Counted from the stretch's first letter, positions 1-8,307 are shown. The stretch is DNA of 64,000 nt from VBWE01 sp943372645 (GCA_943372645.1 CALRZN010000002.1:1-64000), one strand, 5' to 3'. The notes: a model not told the origin generated them from the sequence alone. Made by a program: numbers and translations.

Positions 1-33
1 GTTTTCGTAAGGAACAGATTCATCTTCTGAAAT

Positions 34-75
34 ACCTGCCGACTGCCACTGCTGCCTGCCACTGCAAACTGAAGT
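34..75. repeat. GGCAGT-type intergenic repeat, single arm
   Basis: Overlapping copies of ACTGCC/CTGCCACTGC units (the GGCAGT family on the other strand) ending in TGCAAACTG. The same units build hairpins at 17421-17494 and 20695-20830. Only one arm is visible here, and the partner may lie left of the window. It is downstream of the lipoprotein gene, so it may mark a transcript end. Confidence 0.45.
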
Positions 76-129
76 AGTATTTATTTTACGAAGGCCGGAG
101 TTTGTTTGCCGTCTATTTTATACGATCAA

Positions 130-702
130 TTATTGCAATTGCAACGAATCGCCCGTAAGGCTGTCGTGGAAGGAGGGTTGCGCGAAGGCTTTGTCGTAAA
201 CGGAGATGGCGATTTTGCCGTAGGCGTATTCATCCGTCTGGTCCGATAATTCCAGTTGCGCGGTGCGGCTGCCGCTTTTTACGTACCAGATGAGCAGGTC
301 GTTGAAATAATCCGGTTCGCCGTATTTTTTGGTGTAATAATTTTCAAAGCGTTTTGTCATCGACTGTGCGTTGGTGCTGTCGCGGCCGTAAATGTCAACA
401 TGCAATTCGAACAGGCCCTCGGGTGCAAACGAAAATTCGTAGGTAAACCCGGCTTTGCCCGGCAGGGAATCTTCGTAAAACAAATAATCGGCCTGCTGTT
501 CCGTAAGGTTACTTTTACCGATCAGTTTCAGCACCTCTTCCGGTTTCATGCCCAGCTGTACCCCACGGAACAGCCCCGTATCATGCTCCAGCACTTCCGC
601 CACCGGGTAACCGAACGGCGCGAGTTTCGCATCCACTTTGGGTGCATCATCCGAGCAGGAAAAAAACGGGAGGAGGAACAGGAAGAATATACTGTGGCGC
701 AC
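130..702 (-). CDS. Predicted lipoprotein of unknown function
   Basis: A 190-residue protein starting at GTG (700-702). The first 17 residues are a lipoprotein signal with lipobox FFSC, so Cys16 would be acylated and the protein anchored in a membrane, probably the outer one. The mature part begins SDDAPK, a usual flexible linker. The rest contains GVQLGMKPEEVLKLIG, a pattern seen in small secreted proteins of the SmpA/OmlA-like type, and several aromatic beta-strand stretches; I do not recognise the family. A perfect Bacteroidota -7 box lies just upstream (723-730). The gene stands alone, followed by a GGCAGT-type repeat. The lipoprotein call is well supported; the function is unknown. Confidence 0.75.
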   Translation of the reverse strand: MRHSIFFLFLLPFFSCSDDAPKVDAKLAPFGYPVAEVLEHDTGLFRGVQLGMKPEEVLKLIGKSNLTEQQADYLFYEDSLPGKAGFTYEFSFAPEGLFELHVDIYGRDSTNAQSMTKRFENYYTKKYGEPDYFNDLLIWYVKSGSRTAQLELSDQTDEYAYGKIAISVYDKAFAQPSFHDSLTGDSLQLQ

Positions 703-722
703 GTGTTGGTTGTTGTACGGGG

Positions 723-730
723 CAAAGATA
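723..730 (-). promoter_or_regulatory. -7 box TATCTTTG of the lipoprotein gene
   Basis: Read on the minus strand, the sequence is TATCTTTG, a perfect match to the Bacteroidota sigma-ABfr -7 consensus TAnnTTTG. It lies 20 nt before the GTG start at 702. No convincing -33 TTTG is seen at the usual spacing. Confidence 0.5.
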
Positions 731-759
731 GGAAGTTTAGGCGTTGATTTTGTAACTAT

Positions 760-875
760 TTAACCGCAATGTTTCGCTGGGTTTGTACCTATTTCGGTAT
801 AAGTCATAGGTGTCCCCCAAGTCCCACAGGGGCTGCGCTTTATGGGACTTTGTGGGACGTGTTTGGACTTATCAA
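760..875. repeat. Intergenic repeat cluster: GCAATGT unit and GTCCCA hairpin
   Basis: Positions 760-785 hold the unit AACCGCAATGTTTCGC, shared with 1739-1840, 19390-19520 and 62750-62800. Positions 799-873 form an imperfect hairpin built of AGTCCCA/TGGGACT units, with outer arms ATAAGTC and GACTTAT and an inner AAGTCCCACA facing TGGGACTTTG. No gene is visible between 703 and 911. Confidence 0.5.
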
Positions 876-911
876 AAAACTGTAACAGCTGAAAAATAAT
901 TCTAATCCCGC

Positions 912-1640
912 TTAAGGAAACACTACATGTTCCATTGCAATAAGCTCCTCCCCCCTAAACCCCCGAAAAACCTGCGCCACAGTTAAAACATCCTTCTGAC
1001 AGTAAGTAACAATCCGCGGCAAATCCTTTTCATTCCAATACACATGATAAATCTGGCTGCCGTCTATATCATCTTTCGGTGAAGGAATGCCGAATGCCGC
1101 TGCAAGCAATTTAAGCGAAGTAAAACTTTTGAAGTCGCCGAATTTCCACAGCTCCATCGTGTCGAGGTGGTTTACTTCCCAGGGCTTTTTGCCGGCGGTG
1201 TCTATAGCGGCGGGCAGCTTCAGTTTGTTTATCGTCATGCGGCGCGCGATGTAGGGGAAATCGAATTCTTTGCCGTTGTGGGCGCACAGTTGGAACGCGC
1301 CTTTTTCCTGGCGTTTGTTCAGCATTTCGGCAAATTCGATGAGCAGTTGTTTTTCATCATCGCCCGCAAACGATTTGAGGTGAAATTTCATGCTGCCGTC
1401 GGCCTGTTTGCGGAACGCGCCTACGGAAATACAAATGATTTTACCGAACTCCGCGTAAATGGCGGCTTCGTTGTAACGCTCGTCGGGCGTGGCTTCGGCA
1501 TCGCTGCGGCGGTTGAGCATGCCGGTTTTTATGGTCCACAGTTCCTGCCAGGTTTCGTCTAATTCGTCAAAACGGGCTTTCTGCGAAACGGTTTCGATAT
1601 CGAGAAAAATCAGGTTTTCCGGGTTTATATTTTCGAGCAT
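912..1640 (-). CDS. DEDD-family 3'-5' exonuclease, PolB-exonuclease-like
   Basis: A predicted RNase H-fold exonuclease. The start is taken at the ATG at 1638-1640 (MLENINPENLIF), because the longer frame adds ten residues unlike the family. The motifs are in order: FLDIETVS near the N-terminus (Exo I, D and E), CAHNGKEFDFPYIARRM in the middle (Exo II, Asp) and YCQKDVLTVAQVF near the C-terminus (Exo III, the last Asp of the DEDD set). This layout matches the predicted 3'-5' exonucleases related to the DNA polymerase B proofreading domain that stand alone in many Bacteroidota. It probably trims single-stranded DNA or RNA; the substrate cannot be read from the sequence. It is monocistronic. Confidence 0.85.
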   Translation of the reverse strand: MLENINPENLIFLDIETVSQKARFDELDETWQELWTIKTGMLNRRSDAEATPDERYNEAAIYAEFGKIICISVGAFRKQADGSMKFHLKSFAGDDEKQLLIEFAEMLNKRQEKGAFQLCAHNGKEFDFPYIARRMTINKLKLPAAIDTAGKKPWEVNHLDTMELWKFGDFKSFTSLKLLAAAFGIPSPKDDIDGSQIYHVYWNEKDLPRIVTYCQKDVLTVAQVFRGFRGEELIAMEHVVFP

Positions 1641-1718
1641 GGTTGTTGGTTGTTTCGTGCAAATTAACAATTCTGATTTAAAATTTAAAGCCTGTTGCTA
1701 ACTTTTTTGGGATTGTGG

Positions 1719-1840
1719 AACTGTGCTTTACCCGGCTTAACCGCAATGTTACGCTATGTCTGGCGCAAAGTCGCGCAATGAAATACATTCAAACGCTGCG
1801 GTACTTTGCGTAAAACGTTGCGTGATGCTGCGGTAAAAAA
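1719..1840. repeat. GCAATGT/GCGGTAA-family imperfect hairpin
   Basis: The left block (TTAACCGCAATGTTACGC and GGCGCAAAGTCGCGC) faces a right block holding ACTTTGCGT, ACGTTGCGTGATGC and TGCGGTAA. The outer arms TTAACCGCA/TGCGGTAA pair. The preceding TGGAACTGTGCT is also found at 19391, before the related element there, so the shared unit extends beyond the hairpin. It lies between two minus-strand genes and upstream of a terminator. Confidence 0.5.
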
Positions 1841-1851
1841 TTATGGGGACT

Positions 1852-1892
1852 AAAAAAGCCGGAAGAACGTTCTCCCGGCTTTTGTTTTTTTT
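1852..1892 (-). terminator. Intrinsic terminator of the sulfur operon
   Basis: AAAAGCCGG (1854-1862) pairs with CCGGCTTTT (1875-1883), with an inner AGAAC/GTTCT. On the minus strand the stem is followed by a run of six T. It lies 15 nt past the stop of the rhodanese gene. Confidence 0.75.
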
Positions 1893-1906
1893 AACTGGCT
1901 TTGATG

Positions 1907-3301
1907 CTACGCATTCACCGCCACTTCCTTCTTCACGTCGGTATCTTTAATCTTCGCCCAGCCGCCGTACACATTCACCAGGTTGGTGTAACCCTGCGCC
2001 ATCAGTATAGACGATGCAATCATCGAGCGGTAGCCGCCGGCGCAGTGTACGAAATATGGTTTGTCTTTTTCTACCTGCGCGGGAACACCATCTGCAAATT
2101 TGCTGAGGCAGATGTTTTCTGCGCCGGCTACGTGCCCGCTTTCAAATTCGCCGGGGCGGCGTACGTCGGCTATGGTGCGGCCGGAAATGCCTGCATTTAC
2201 TGCAGCTGCAAATGCTTCCGGTGTAATCGATTCAATCGTGTTTGTTTTTTCACCGGCCGCTTTCCATGCTGTTATGCCACCTTCGAGGTATCCGCTTACG
2301 TTTTCGTAACCCACGCGCGCCAGGCGCAGCACGGCTTCCGACTCGCGGCCTTCGGGTGCAACAATCACAAGAATGCGATCAATCGGGATGAGTGTGCCCA
2401 CCCATATCGCGAACATCCCATCCAGCCCGATGTTAACAGAACCGGGTATAAATCCTTTTTCAAATTCGTCGGGGTGGCGCACATCCAGCACGAGTGCACC
2501 GGCTGCAATTTCGTTTTTGGTAGCTTCGGTGTTAATGGCGCGCACGTTACGTTCCAGCACATCGCCGATGTTTTCGTAGCCGCTTTTGTTAATCATCGCG
2601 TCTTTGAAAAAATACTGCGGCGGCGCGCTCAGTCCGTCGGTAACCGTAGCGATAAATGTTTCGCGGTCCATCGGCTGCAGCGCGTAGTTCGTTTGTTTCT
2701 GTTGCCCGATGGTTGACCACGTTTCTTTGCCGATGTTTTTTCCGCACGACGATCCGGGACCGTGGGCCGGATAAAGCAACACATCATCAGCAAGCGGCAT
2801 AATTTTATTGTGCAGCGAATCATACATCATGTTCGCGAGTTCTTCTTTCGTCATTTTTCCGTCGAGCAGATCGGGGCGACCAACGTCGCCTACGAACAGC
2901 GTGTCGCCGGAAAAGAGCGCGTGTTCTTTGCCGTTTTCATCAATCAGCAGGTAGCAGCTGCTTTCGGGCGTGTGGCCGGGCGTGTGCAGCACGCGCAGGC
3001 GGATTTTGCCTACCGCAAATTCTTCACCGTCTTTGGCGTTGTGCACCTTGTAACCGGTTTCTGCACCGGGACCATATACGATGGTTGCGCCCGTGGCGTT
3101 TGCCAGGTCAATGTGCCCCGAAACGAAATCGGCATGGAAATGCGTTTCGAAAACGTATTTGATTTTTACGCCGCGCGCAGCGGCCTTTTCCAGGTACGGC
3201 GTGGTTTCGCGTATCGGGTCAATAATAACTGCTTCGCCTTCCGATTCGATGTAATACGCCGCCTCGGCTAAACAATTGGTGTATAACTGTTCGATGTACA
3301 T
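1907..3301 (-). CDS. Persulfide dioxygenase-rhodanese fusion (CstB/ETHE1-like)
   Basis: A 464-residue metallo-beta-lactamase fold fused to two rhodanese domains. MBL domain, about 1-230: THFHAD (His54, His56, Asp58), His63, HTPGH with His110, SGDTLF with Asp133 and PAHGPGS with His180. These are ligands of the mononuclear iron/metal site of ETHE1-type persulfide dioxygenases. Rhodanese 1, about 260-350, has VAPEGRE where the catalytic Cys loop should be, so it is probably inactive. Rhodanese 2, about 365-455, has HCAGGYRS with Cys420, so it is probably active. The order MBL, pseudo-rhodanese, rhodanese matches CstB, which oxidises persulfides to thiosulfate/sulfite. It follows a TauE/SafE exporter and an ArsR regulator with a 10-nt gap, which supports a reactive-sulfur detoxification operon. 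Confidence 0.9.
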   Translation of the reverse strand: MYIEQLYTNCLAEAAYYIESEGEAVIIDPIRETTPYLEKAAARGVKIKYVFETHFHADFVSGHIDLANATGATIVYGPGAETGYKVHNAKDGEEFAVGKIRLRVLHTPGHTPESSCYLLIDENGKEHALFSGDTLFVGDVGRPDLLDGKMTKEELANMMYDSLHNKIMPLADDVLLYPAHGPGSSCGKNIGKETWSTIGQQKQTNYALQPMDRETFIATVTDGLSAPPQYFFKDAMINKSGYENIGDVLERNVRAINTEATKNEIAAGALVLDVRHPDEFEKGFIPGSVNIGLDGMFAIWVGTLIPIDRILVIVAPEGRESEAVLRLARVGYENVSGYLEGGITAWKAAGEKTNTIESITPEAFAAAVNAGISGRTIADVRRPGEFESGHVAGAENICLSKFADGVPAQVEKDKPYFVHCAGGYRSMIASSILMAQGYTNLVNVYGGWAKIKDTDVKKEVAVNA

Positions 3302-3311
3302 GTGTGGTGTG

Positions 3312-4121
3312 TTATGCTTTGATAAATAATTCTTCGATGATGATAAACAGGCCCATCACTAAAATAAACCAGCCGAAAAACGGGCGCAGTTGTTCGCCGG
3401 TGATTTTTTTTGAAAACAAGGTGCCGATGATGATTCCGGCAAATGCGAATGCTGTAAAAATAAGCATGAACTTCCAGTCAATCTGTATGTGGTTCTGCAT
3501 ATCGCCGAGAAAACCGATCGTGGAGTTGATGAAGATGAGCATGAGCGAAGTGCCAACCGCCATTTTCATCGGCAGTCCGGCCAGGATAACGAGCGCCGGG
3601 ATAATGAGGAAACCGCCCCCCGCACCAATCATGCCTACAATCATACCGATGGCAAAACCTTCGATAATCAGCAGTAAATATTTCTGTTCGGCATTGGCAT
3701 TTTTTTCAGCATCGGAAACATCGGCGTTTTTCGGGCGGCGGATCATCGACCAGGCCGCGAGAAGCATGAAGATCGCGAATACGATGAGCACCAGCGTGTC
3801 TTTATGCACCGGGTAACCGAAGATCGGGATGTTGACCGGCAGGGCGGGGAAAATAATTTTGCGCGAAAAATAAATGGACACGATGGACGGAATGCCGAAA
3901 AGCATTACGCTGCGCCAGTGCACCAGCCCTTTGCGGATGTAACTGAAGGAACCCGAAAGTGCCGCAAACCCGACGATGAAAAGCGAATACGTGGTGGCCT
4001 CTACAGACGACATGCCCACGAGGTAAACGAGTATCGGGAATGTAAGCACCGAACCGCCACCGCCCAGCAGACCGAGCAGCACGCCCATGATAATAGCAGC
4101 AGGATACGCGAGCCAGATCAT
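3312..4121 (-). CDS. TauE/SafE-family sulfite/sulfonate exporter
   Basis: A TauE/SafE permease of about 269 residues. The start is set at the ATG at 4119-4121 (MIWLAYPAAIIMG), which overlaps the arsR stop as ATGA and implies translational coupling; the longer frame would read into arsR. The signature GVLLGLLGGGGSVLTFPILVY and a second copy, GMIVGMIGAGGGFLIIPALV, mark the two inverted halves of the family, with about eight membrane helices. In cst-type operons the partner exports sulfite made by persulfide oxidation, which fits the dioxygenase encoded 10 nt downstream. Transport of another organosulfonate cannot be excluded. Confidence 0.9.
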   Translation of the reverse strand: MIWLAYPAAIIMGVLLGLLGGGGSVLTFPILVYLVGMSSVEATTYSLFIVGFAALSGSFSYIRKGLVHWRSVMLFGIPSIVSIYFSRKIIFPALPVNIPIFGYPVHKDTLVLIVFAIFMLLAAWSMIRRPKNADVSDAEKNANAEQKYLLLIIEGFAIGMIVGMIGAGGGFLIIPALVILAGLPMKMAVGTSLMLIFINSTIGFLGDMQNHIQIDWKFMLIFTAFAFAGIIIGTLFSKKITGEQLRPFFGWFILVMGLFIIIEELFIKA

Positions 4122-4426
4122 GATTTGAAATCCTTTCTGCAGCGGTCCATACACACCAGCACTAAGTTGAGGCATTCGTAACGCAGCGCGTAACGCGAAC
4201 TTTTGCCTTCGCGCTCCGAAACGAGAATGTCTTTGCTTTTCATAATAGAGAGGTGGTGCGATGCAACCGCCTGCCCGATTTCCAGCGCCTCGTGAATTTC
4301 AGTAACCGTAAGCGGGCCCTGCTGATCAAGCAAAGCAATGATGCCGAGGCGGATGGGATGCGCCAGCGCACGGAGGCGTTCGGCTCCCTCTTCCATCTCG
4401 GTCATGTTGATCTTTGCCTTTTTCAT
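4118..4426 (-). CDS. ArsR/SmtB-family repressor of the sulfur operon
   Basis: A 102-residue winged helix-turn-helix protein. RLRALAHPIRLGIIALL is the family's typical first helix region, and VTEIHEALEIGQAVASHHLSIM is the recognition HTH. Cysteines are found only near the C-terminus (Cys85, Cys92, Cys96). The known persulfide sensors SqrR/BigR use one N-terminal-half and one C-terminal Cys, so sensing here would differ. It is the first gene of arsR-tauE-persulfide dioxygenase, and its stop overlaps the tauE start. A near-palindrome at 4435-4450, 8 nt before its ATG, is the likely operator, so autorepression is expected. The inducer (persulfide or another thiol oxidant) is inferred from the neighbours. 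Confidence 0.88.
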   Translation of the reverse strand: MKKAKINMTEMEEGAERLRALAHPIRLGIIALLDQQGPLTVTEIHEALEIGQAVASHHLSIMKSKDILVSEREGKSSRYALRYECLNLVLVCMDRCRKDFKS

Positions 4427-4434
4427 ATACAGTT

Positions 4435-4450
4435 ATCTATATATTTAGAT
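4435..4450. promoter_or_regulatory. Probable ArsR operator
   Basis: ATCTATATATTTAGAT, a 16-bp near-palindrome (14 of 16 positions symmetric, ATCTA/TAGAT arms). It lies directly upstream of the arsR start, where an ArsR repressor would overlap the promoter or initial transcript. Confidence 0.55.
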
Positions 4451-4537
4451 GCAAAGATATGACAGAATTCCGGAACCTGCCAATTTTATTTTGGAATAAG
4501 TTGGTTTTTTAAGCTGATTGAGGAACTGTTCTTATAG

Positions 4538-4650
4538 ATTTAACCACAAAGTCAACCCGCTATCCATCGCACCCACAAAGGATTACACAAAGAACACAAA
4601 ATGCCCGTTGTGGCCTTCGTGCATGCCTTCGTGAACATTGTGGTAAAATT
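4538..4650. repeat. CACAAAG/CTTCGTG-family imperfect hairpin
   Basis: The left block has TTTAACCACAAAG, CCCACAAAG and ACACAAAGAACACAAA. The right block has TTGTGG, CCTTCGTG twice and TTGTGGTAAA. The outer arms TTTAaCCACAA and TTGTGGTAAA pair. A related block lies at 14175-14300. It occupies most of the gap between the sulfur operon promoter and the glycosyltransferase gene. Confidence 0.5.
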
Positions 4651-4660
4651 AAAGGATCTC

Positions 4661-5404
4661 TTATTTCAAATACTTCCTGCTGAAGATATTATACTTCAGG
4701 ATGCAGTAAATGGCGCGGAAACCGTCTTTGGCCCCGATTTTTTTGCCTTCTTCGTAGGTGCGGCCGTAGTAGGAAATGCCCACCTCGTAAATGCGGATAT
4801 TCGGAATGCGTGCAATTTTGGCGGTAACCTCCGGTTCAAACCCGAAACGTTTTTCCTTCAGGAAAAGGCTCTTTACCGTTTTTGCTTCAAACATTTTGTA
4901 GCAGGTTTCCATGTCGGTGAGGTTCAGGTTGGAGAACATGTTCGACAGGAAGGTGAGGAATTTATTGCCGATGGTGTGCCAGAAAAACAAAATGCGGTGC
5001 GGACGGCCGCCCATAAAACGAGAGCCGTAAACCACGTCGGCAAAACCATCGAGAATGGGTTTGATGAGGATGTTGTACTCGGCCGGATCGTATTCGAGAT
5101 CCGCATCCTGGATAATGATGTAATCGCCGGTTGATTCATCAATGCCGCGGTGCAGCGCTGCGCCTTTGCCCATGTTCACAGGCTGGTTGAAAAGCTGGAT
5201 GTTGCATCCCGGATGTTCGGCAATATATTTTTCAATCACCTCCTGCGTGTTGTCTTTCGAACAATCGTTTACGATAACGATTTCTTTCGTGAGACCGCCG
5301 ATGAGTTCAACAGCCAATACTTTGTCGAGTATCAGGTGAATCGTTTTCCCCTCGTTGTACGCGGGAATAACAATGGATAATTTTGTGGCTTTTACAGTCT
5401 GCAT
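4661..5404 (-). CDS. Family 2 glycosyltransferase, DPM1-like
   Basis: A GT-A fold glycosyltransferase of about 247 residues. The start is set at the ATG at 5402-5404 (MQTVKATKLSIVIPAYNEG), as the upstream extension is unlike the family. KLSIVIPAYNEGKT is the nucleotide-binding start, IVNDCSKDNT the following strand, and DADLEYDP carries the metal-binding DxD. GSRFMGGRPHR and GNKFLTFLSNMFSNLNLTDMETCYKMF are typical of dolichol-phosphate-mannose-synthase-like enzymes that glycosylate a polyprenyl phosphate at the cytoplasmic face. No C-terminal membrane anchor is seen. A GT39-like membrane transferase that could use such a lipid-linked sugar lies next upstream. The donor sugar is unknown. Confidence 0.85.
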   Translation of the reverse strand: MQTVKATKLSIVIPAYNEGKTIHLILDKVLAVELIGGLTKEIVIVNDCSKDNTQEVIEKYIAEHPGCNIQLFNQPVNMGKGAALHRGIDESTGDYIIIQDADLEYDPAEYNILIKPILDGFADVVYGSRFMGGRPHRILFFWHTIGNKFLTFLSNMFSNLNLTDMETCYKMFEAKTVKSLFLKEKRFGFEPEVTAKIARIPNIRIYEVGISYYGRTYEEGKKIGAKDGFRAIYCILKYNIFSRKYLK

Positions 5405-5510
5405 AGCGCGAACGGGGCGTAAAATTACGTTTTTCAGCGAAACAGGGGGTAATAATCGTATAAATTTCATCGCTGCCGCGATCAAAAGCTGCTTTTACGG
5501 TCATCAGGCA

Positions 5511-5565
5511 TTAGTCATCAGGCAGTAGGGTATGTCTATCCTGATGCCTACTGCCTGATGACTAA
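5511..5565. repeat. Perfect 19-bp inverted repeat
   Basis: TTAGTCATCAGGCAGTAGG (5511-5529) and its exact reverse complement (5547-5565) flank a 17-nt loop that itself contains CCTGATG. The hairpin sits between two glycosyltransferase genes on the same strand, with no T-run. It uses the GGCAGT unit seen in other intergenic hairpins of this window. Confidence 0.7.
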
Positions 5566-5620
5566 TTGCCTGGAATATGATTTATTACAGCGCGACAGCG
5601 ATGAAATTTTAAACGATCAA

Positions 5621-7453
5621 TTAAAGCAACGTAACCACCCGTTTCATAATCCGGATTTTCACCTGCTGGAAACGCAGGTTGCCGTTGCCCTGCAGCCAGA
5701 GCTGGTTGATGTACGGAAACTGCGCCGCTTCGAATTGCGGGAGATAGATGCGCCCGGTAAACGTTGCGGCCGCCTGTCCCGGCAGCACCGGAATGCGCGC
5801 GGCATTGTAGTGCATCATGTTTTTGGAACACACCACAAAGTGCATGTTCTCAATTACCGTTTCGGGAGTGGCTTCGGCGATTATTTCATAATCAATCCAG
5901 TGTTCGCTTTCGGTATCGTTACCGAACCAGGTGCGGGGCATTTCGGGCAATACGTCAAACGGACTTTTCGTGCTGTTTACACTGCGGGTATTATATACAA
6001 TTTCTTTTACGAGCACCGTATCCGCTTTCAGCGGGTGGCGCGTGTACACCCGCGCCTCGTGCGGCATACCACGCATGTTTGTGGTAGCTGTGCCTGCATG
6101 AAAACGGCGCAGCAGGTTGAACCCGTTATGCGCAATCGTATCGTATTCGAGGCCGCCTTCTACCGCGCCAAACTGCGCATCCCACACAAACAGGTCGTCG
6201 TTGCTCAGTTCAGGATACGGTGCTTTCACCTGCCAGAAGTTCGGGAAGCGTGCTTTGTCAAACAGGTCAAACCCGGCGTATTCGCTGATCATCGGGTTGT
6301 GCACTGCGATGGTTTTGGGCAACAGCCTGGGTGCAGCTAAATAATTTTTCAGCCACGTGCCTGCACCGCCGTACAGTTTTTCCTGCACGGTCATTTTCGA
6401 GGGAATTTCAAAATAGCGGTACGGCATGCACAGCGCAACACCTAGCACCGCGGTAATGGCCACGCCGCGCACCCATTTGCTGTGCAGGTTGATTTTGCTG
6501 AGCCCGTAAATCGCCACGGGAATAACCAACGGAAACACGCAGATGATTACACGCAGCAGGCCGAGCGATCCTTTTTTGCCTTCGGACCAGAGGTACGAAT
6601 GCGTGGCATACACACCCGCAAACACACCGAACGCAAACAGCAGGATGAGCCAGTTGCCTGGCCGCCCGCGCAGCACGCGATCGAAGAAATAAAAACTGCC
6701 GAGTAAAAAAAGCACGAGCAGCGGCGCACCGAAAATGGTGATGGAACCGATAATGAAATGATACCATTCGCCGTGACCGTAAACACTGCCAAACCCTTTG
6801 TACGGATCGTTGTGAAAATACCAGAGGAAATCATGAAACACCACGACACCCGCAAGCCCGTAAAGGATAAAACCCGCAAAAAGCAGCGGCACCGCTTTCC
6901 ACTGACGCAGCCACAGCAGCAGCGGCAACAGCAGCACCACGATGAGCATGCCTTCGCTGCGCGCAAACGGAATGAACGATGCTATTACCGCGGCCGTTTT
7001 CCAGTTCTGTTTCAGCAACTGCCACAGCACGGCCACCACCATGGCACCGAACAGCGTTTCGGTTAAACCGGCCAGCACGTTGTTCATGTATTCCGGCGAA
7101 GCCAGCAGCAGCAGCGGAATAAGCCAGCTGCCTGTCATGCGGAAATGCTGCACGATACGTAACAGCATCAGCGCTGTTGCTGCAAAAACAAGTACGTTAA
7201 AAACCGCGGAGCCTTTAATGCCGAACTGCGCAAACGGCGACGACAGCAGCGTGTACATCGGTTTGCCCCAATGATCGAGCATGAGCCAGCGGTGCTGCCA
7301 CGAAAAACGCGCAATGTGGTGATGCCCGAGCCCGTCGCCCTGGTCAATTACACCTTCGGTAAAATAAATGAGAACGCCGAGGTACGCCAGCGACAAACCA
7401 AGCACTATTAAAAATGCACGGGGAATGTCGTAACGGCTCAGCAGGTTCTGCAT
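5621..7453 (-). CDS. Polytopic membrane protein, probable GT-C glycosyltransferase
   Basis: A 610-residue protein. The first about 370 residues form roughly ten to eleven hydrophobic helices, and the rest is a soluble, probably periplasmic, domain. The first external loop has DQGDGLGHHHIARFSW followed by HWGKPMYTLL, the acidic-then-aromatic layout of GT-C (ArnT/PMT-type) enzymes that use polyprenyl-phosphate sugars. It starts 6 nt after the scoB stop, so it may be read through from the CoA-transferase genes. The DPM1-like gene downstream would be a natural supplier of its donor. The exact reaction and acceptor are unknown, and the family call rests on topology and loop 1. Confidence 0.65.
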   Translation of the reverse strand: MQNLLSRYDIPRAFLIVLGLSLAYLGVLIYFTEGVIDQGDGLGHHHIARFSWQHRWLMLDHWGKPMYTLLSSPFAQFGIKGSAVFNVLVFAATALMLLRIVQHFRMTGSWLIPLLLLASPEYMNNVLAGLTETLFGAMVVAVLWQLLKQNWKTAAVIASFIPFARSEGMLIVVLLLPLLLWLRQWKAVPLLFAGFILYGLAGVVVFHDFLWYFHNDPYKGFGSVYGHGEWYHFIIGSITIFGAPLLVLFLLGSFYFFDRVLRGRPGNWLILLFAFGVFAGVYATHSYLWSEGKKGSLGLLRVIICVFPLVIPVAIYGLSKINLHSKWVRGVAITAVLGVALCMPYRYFEIPSKMTVQEKLYGGAGTWLKNYLAAPRLLPKTIAVHNPMISEYAGFDLFDKARFPNFWQVKAPYPELSNDDLFVWDAQFGAVEGGLEYDTIAHNGFNLLRRFHAGTATTNMRGMPHEARVYTRHPLKADTVLVKEIVYNTRSVNSTKSPFDVLPEMPRTWFGNDTESEHWIDYEIIAEATPETVIENMHFVVCSKNMMHYNAARIPVLPGQAAATFTGRIYLPQFEAAQFPYINQLWLQGNGNLRFQQVKIRIMKRVVTLL

Positions 7454-7459
7454 GAACGT

Positions 7460-8119
7460 TTAGTTCAGTTGCATTTCGGGAATATCGCCTTCGATGACGA
7501 GTTTGCCGCGTGTTGCATTTTTGATCTGCTCCACCGACACACCGGGCGCACGTTCGCGCAGCACAAAACCTACACCGGGAACCACGTCGAGCGCAGCCAG
7601 TTCGGTTACAATTTTTTTCACACAACCTACGCCGGTAAGCGGCAGGTCGCATTTCGGAAGCAGTTTCGATTCGCCGGCTTTGTTCACGTGCTGCATGGCC
7701 ACGATGATGTTTTTGGCCGAAGCAACGAGGTCCATCGCGCCGCCCATGCCTTTCACCATTTTGCCCGGAATTTTCCAGTTGGCGATGTCTCCGTTTTCGC
7801 TCACTTCCATCGCACCGAGAATGGTGAGGTCCACTTTGCCGGCGCGGATCATGCCGAAGCTCATGGCCGAATCGAAAAACACCGAACCGGGCATGGTGGT
7901 AATGGTTTGTTTACCGGCGTTGATGAGGTCGGCATCTTCGTCACCGTCAACCGGGAACGGACCGATACCAAGCAGCCCGTTTTCCGACTGCAGCACCACG
8001 TTCATTCCTTCGGGAATGTAATTCGCAACAAGTGTGGGAATGCCAATTCCCAGGTTCACGTAATAACCGTCGCGCAGTTCCTGTGCGATGCGTTTTGCAA
8101 TTCCGGTTTTATCGAGCAT
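7460..8119 (-). CDS. scoB: 3-oxoacid CoA-transferase, subunit B
   Basis: A 219-residue beta subunit of a succinyl-CoA:3-ketoacid-type CoA-transferase, which moves CoA from succinyl-CoA to acetoacetate or a similar acid. GLGIGIPTLVANYIPEG and the SENGLLG motif, with the catalytic Glu that forms the glutamyl-CoA thioester, are both present, followed by GGAMDLV. The length is normal. The A subunit gene is upstream on the same strand, but the 188-nt gap holds a strong hairpin, which is odd for two subunits needed in equal amounts. Related acetate or butyrate CoA-transferases are alternatives. Confidence 0.92.
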   Translation of the reverse strand: MLDKTGIAKRIAQELRDGYYVNLGIGIPTLVANYIPEGMNVVLQSENGLLGIGPFPVDGDEDADLINAGKQTITTMPGSVFFDSAMSFGMIRAGKVDLTILGAMEVSENGDIANWKIPGKMVKGMGGAMDLVASAKNIIVAMQHVNKAGESKLLPKCDLPLTGVGCVKKIVTELAALDVVPGVGFVLRERAPGVSVEQIKNATRGKLVIEGDIPEMQLN

Positions 8120-8174
8120 ATCTTATAGTTATCGTGTTTATCGTTGATGAATGTCCTGCTTACCAAAAACGTAC

Positions 8175-8301
8175 TTACATCAGTTCGGGCGGCAGTCCAA
8201 TTTCTGTTTATTAAAAGAACATTACGTCAGTTCGAGCGGCAGTCGAGAACAGTGATGTAGGATCATATAAAACCTGTTCTCGACTGTCGCTCGAACTGAC
8301 G
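8175..8301. repeat. CAGTTCGAGCGGCAGTCGAGAAC hairpin between scoA and scoB
   Basis: The 28-nt arms at 8225-8252 and 8274-8301 are reverse complements with one mismatch, around a 21-nt loop. A half copy (CATCAGTTCGGGCGGCAGTC) precedes it at 8179-8198. The core CAGTTCGAG...GTCGAGAAC recurs, rearranged, near 56980-57200. No T-run follows on either strand, so it is not a standard terminator. Confidence 0.75.
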
Positions 8302-8307
8302 GTAGTA

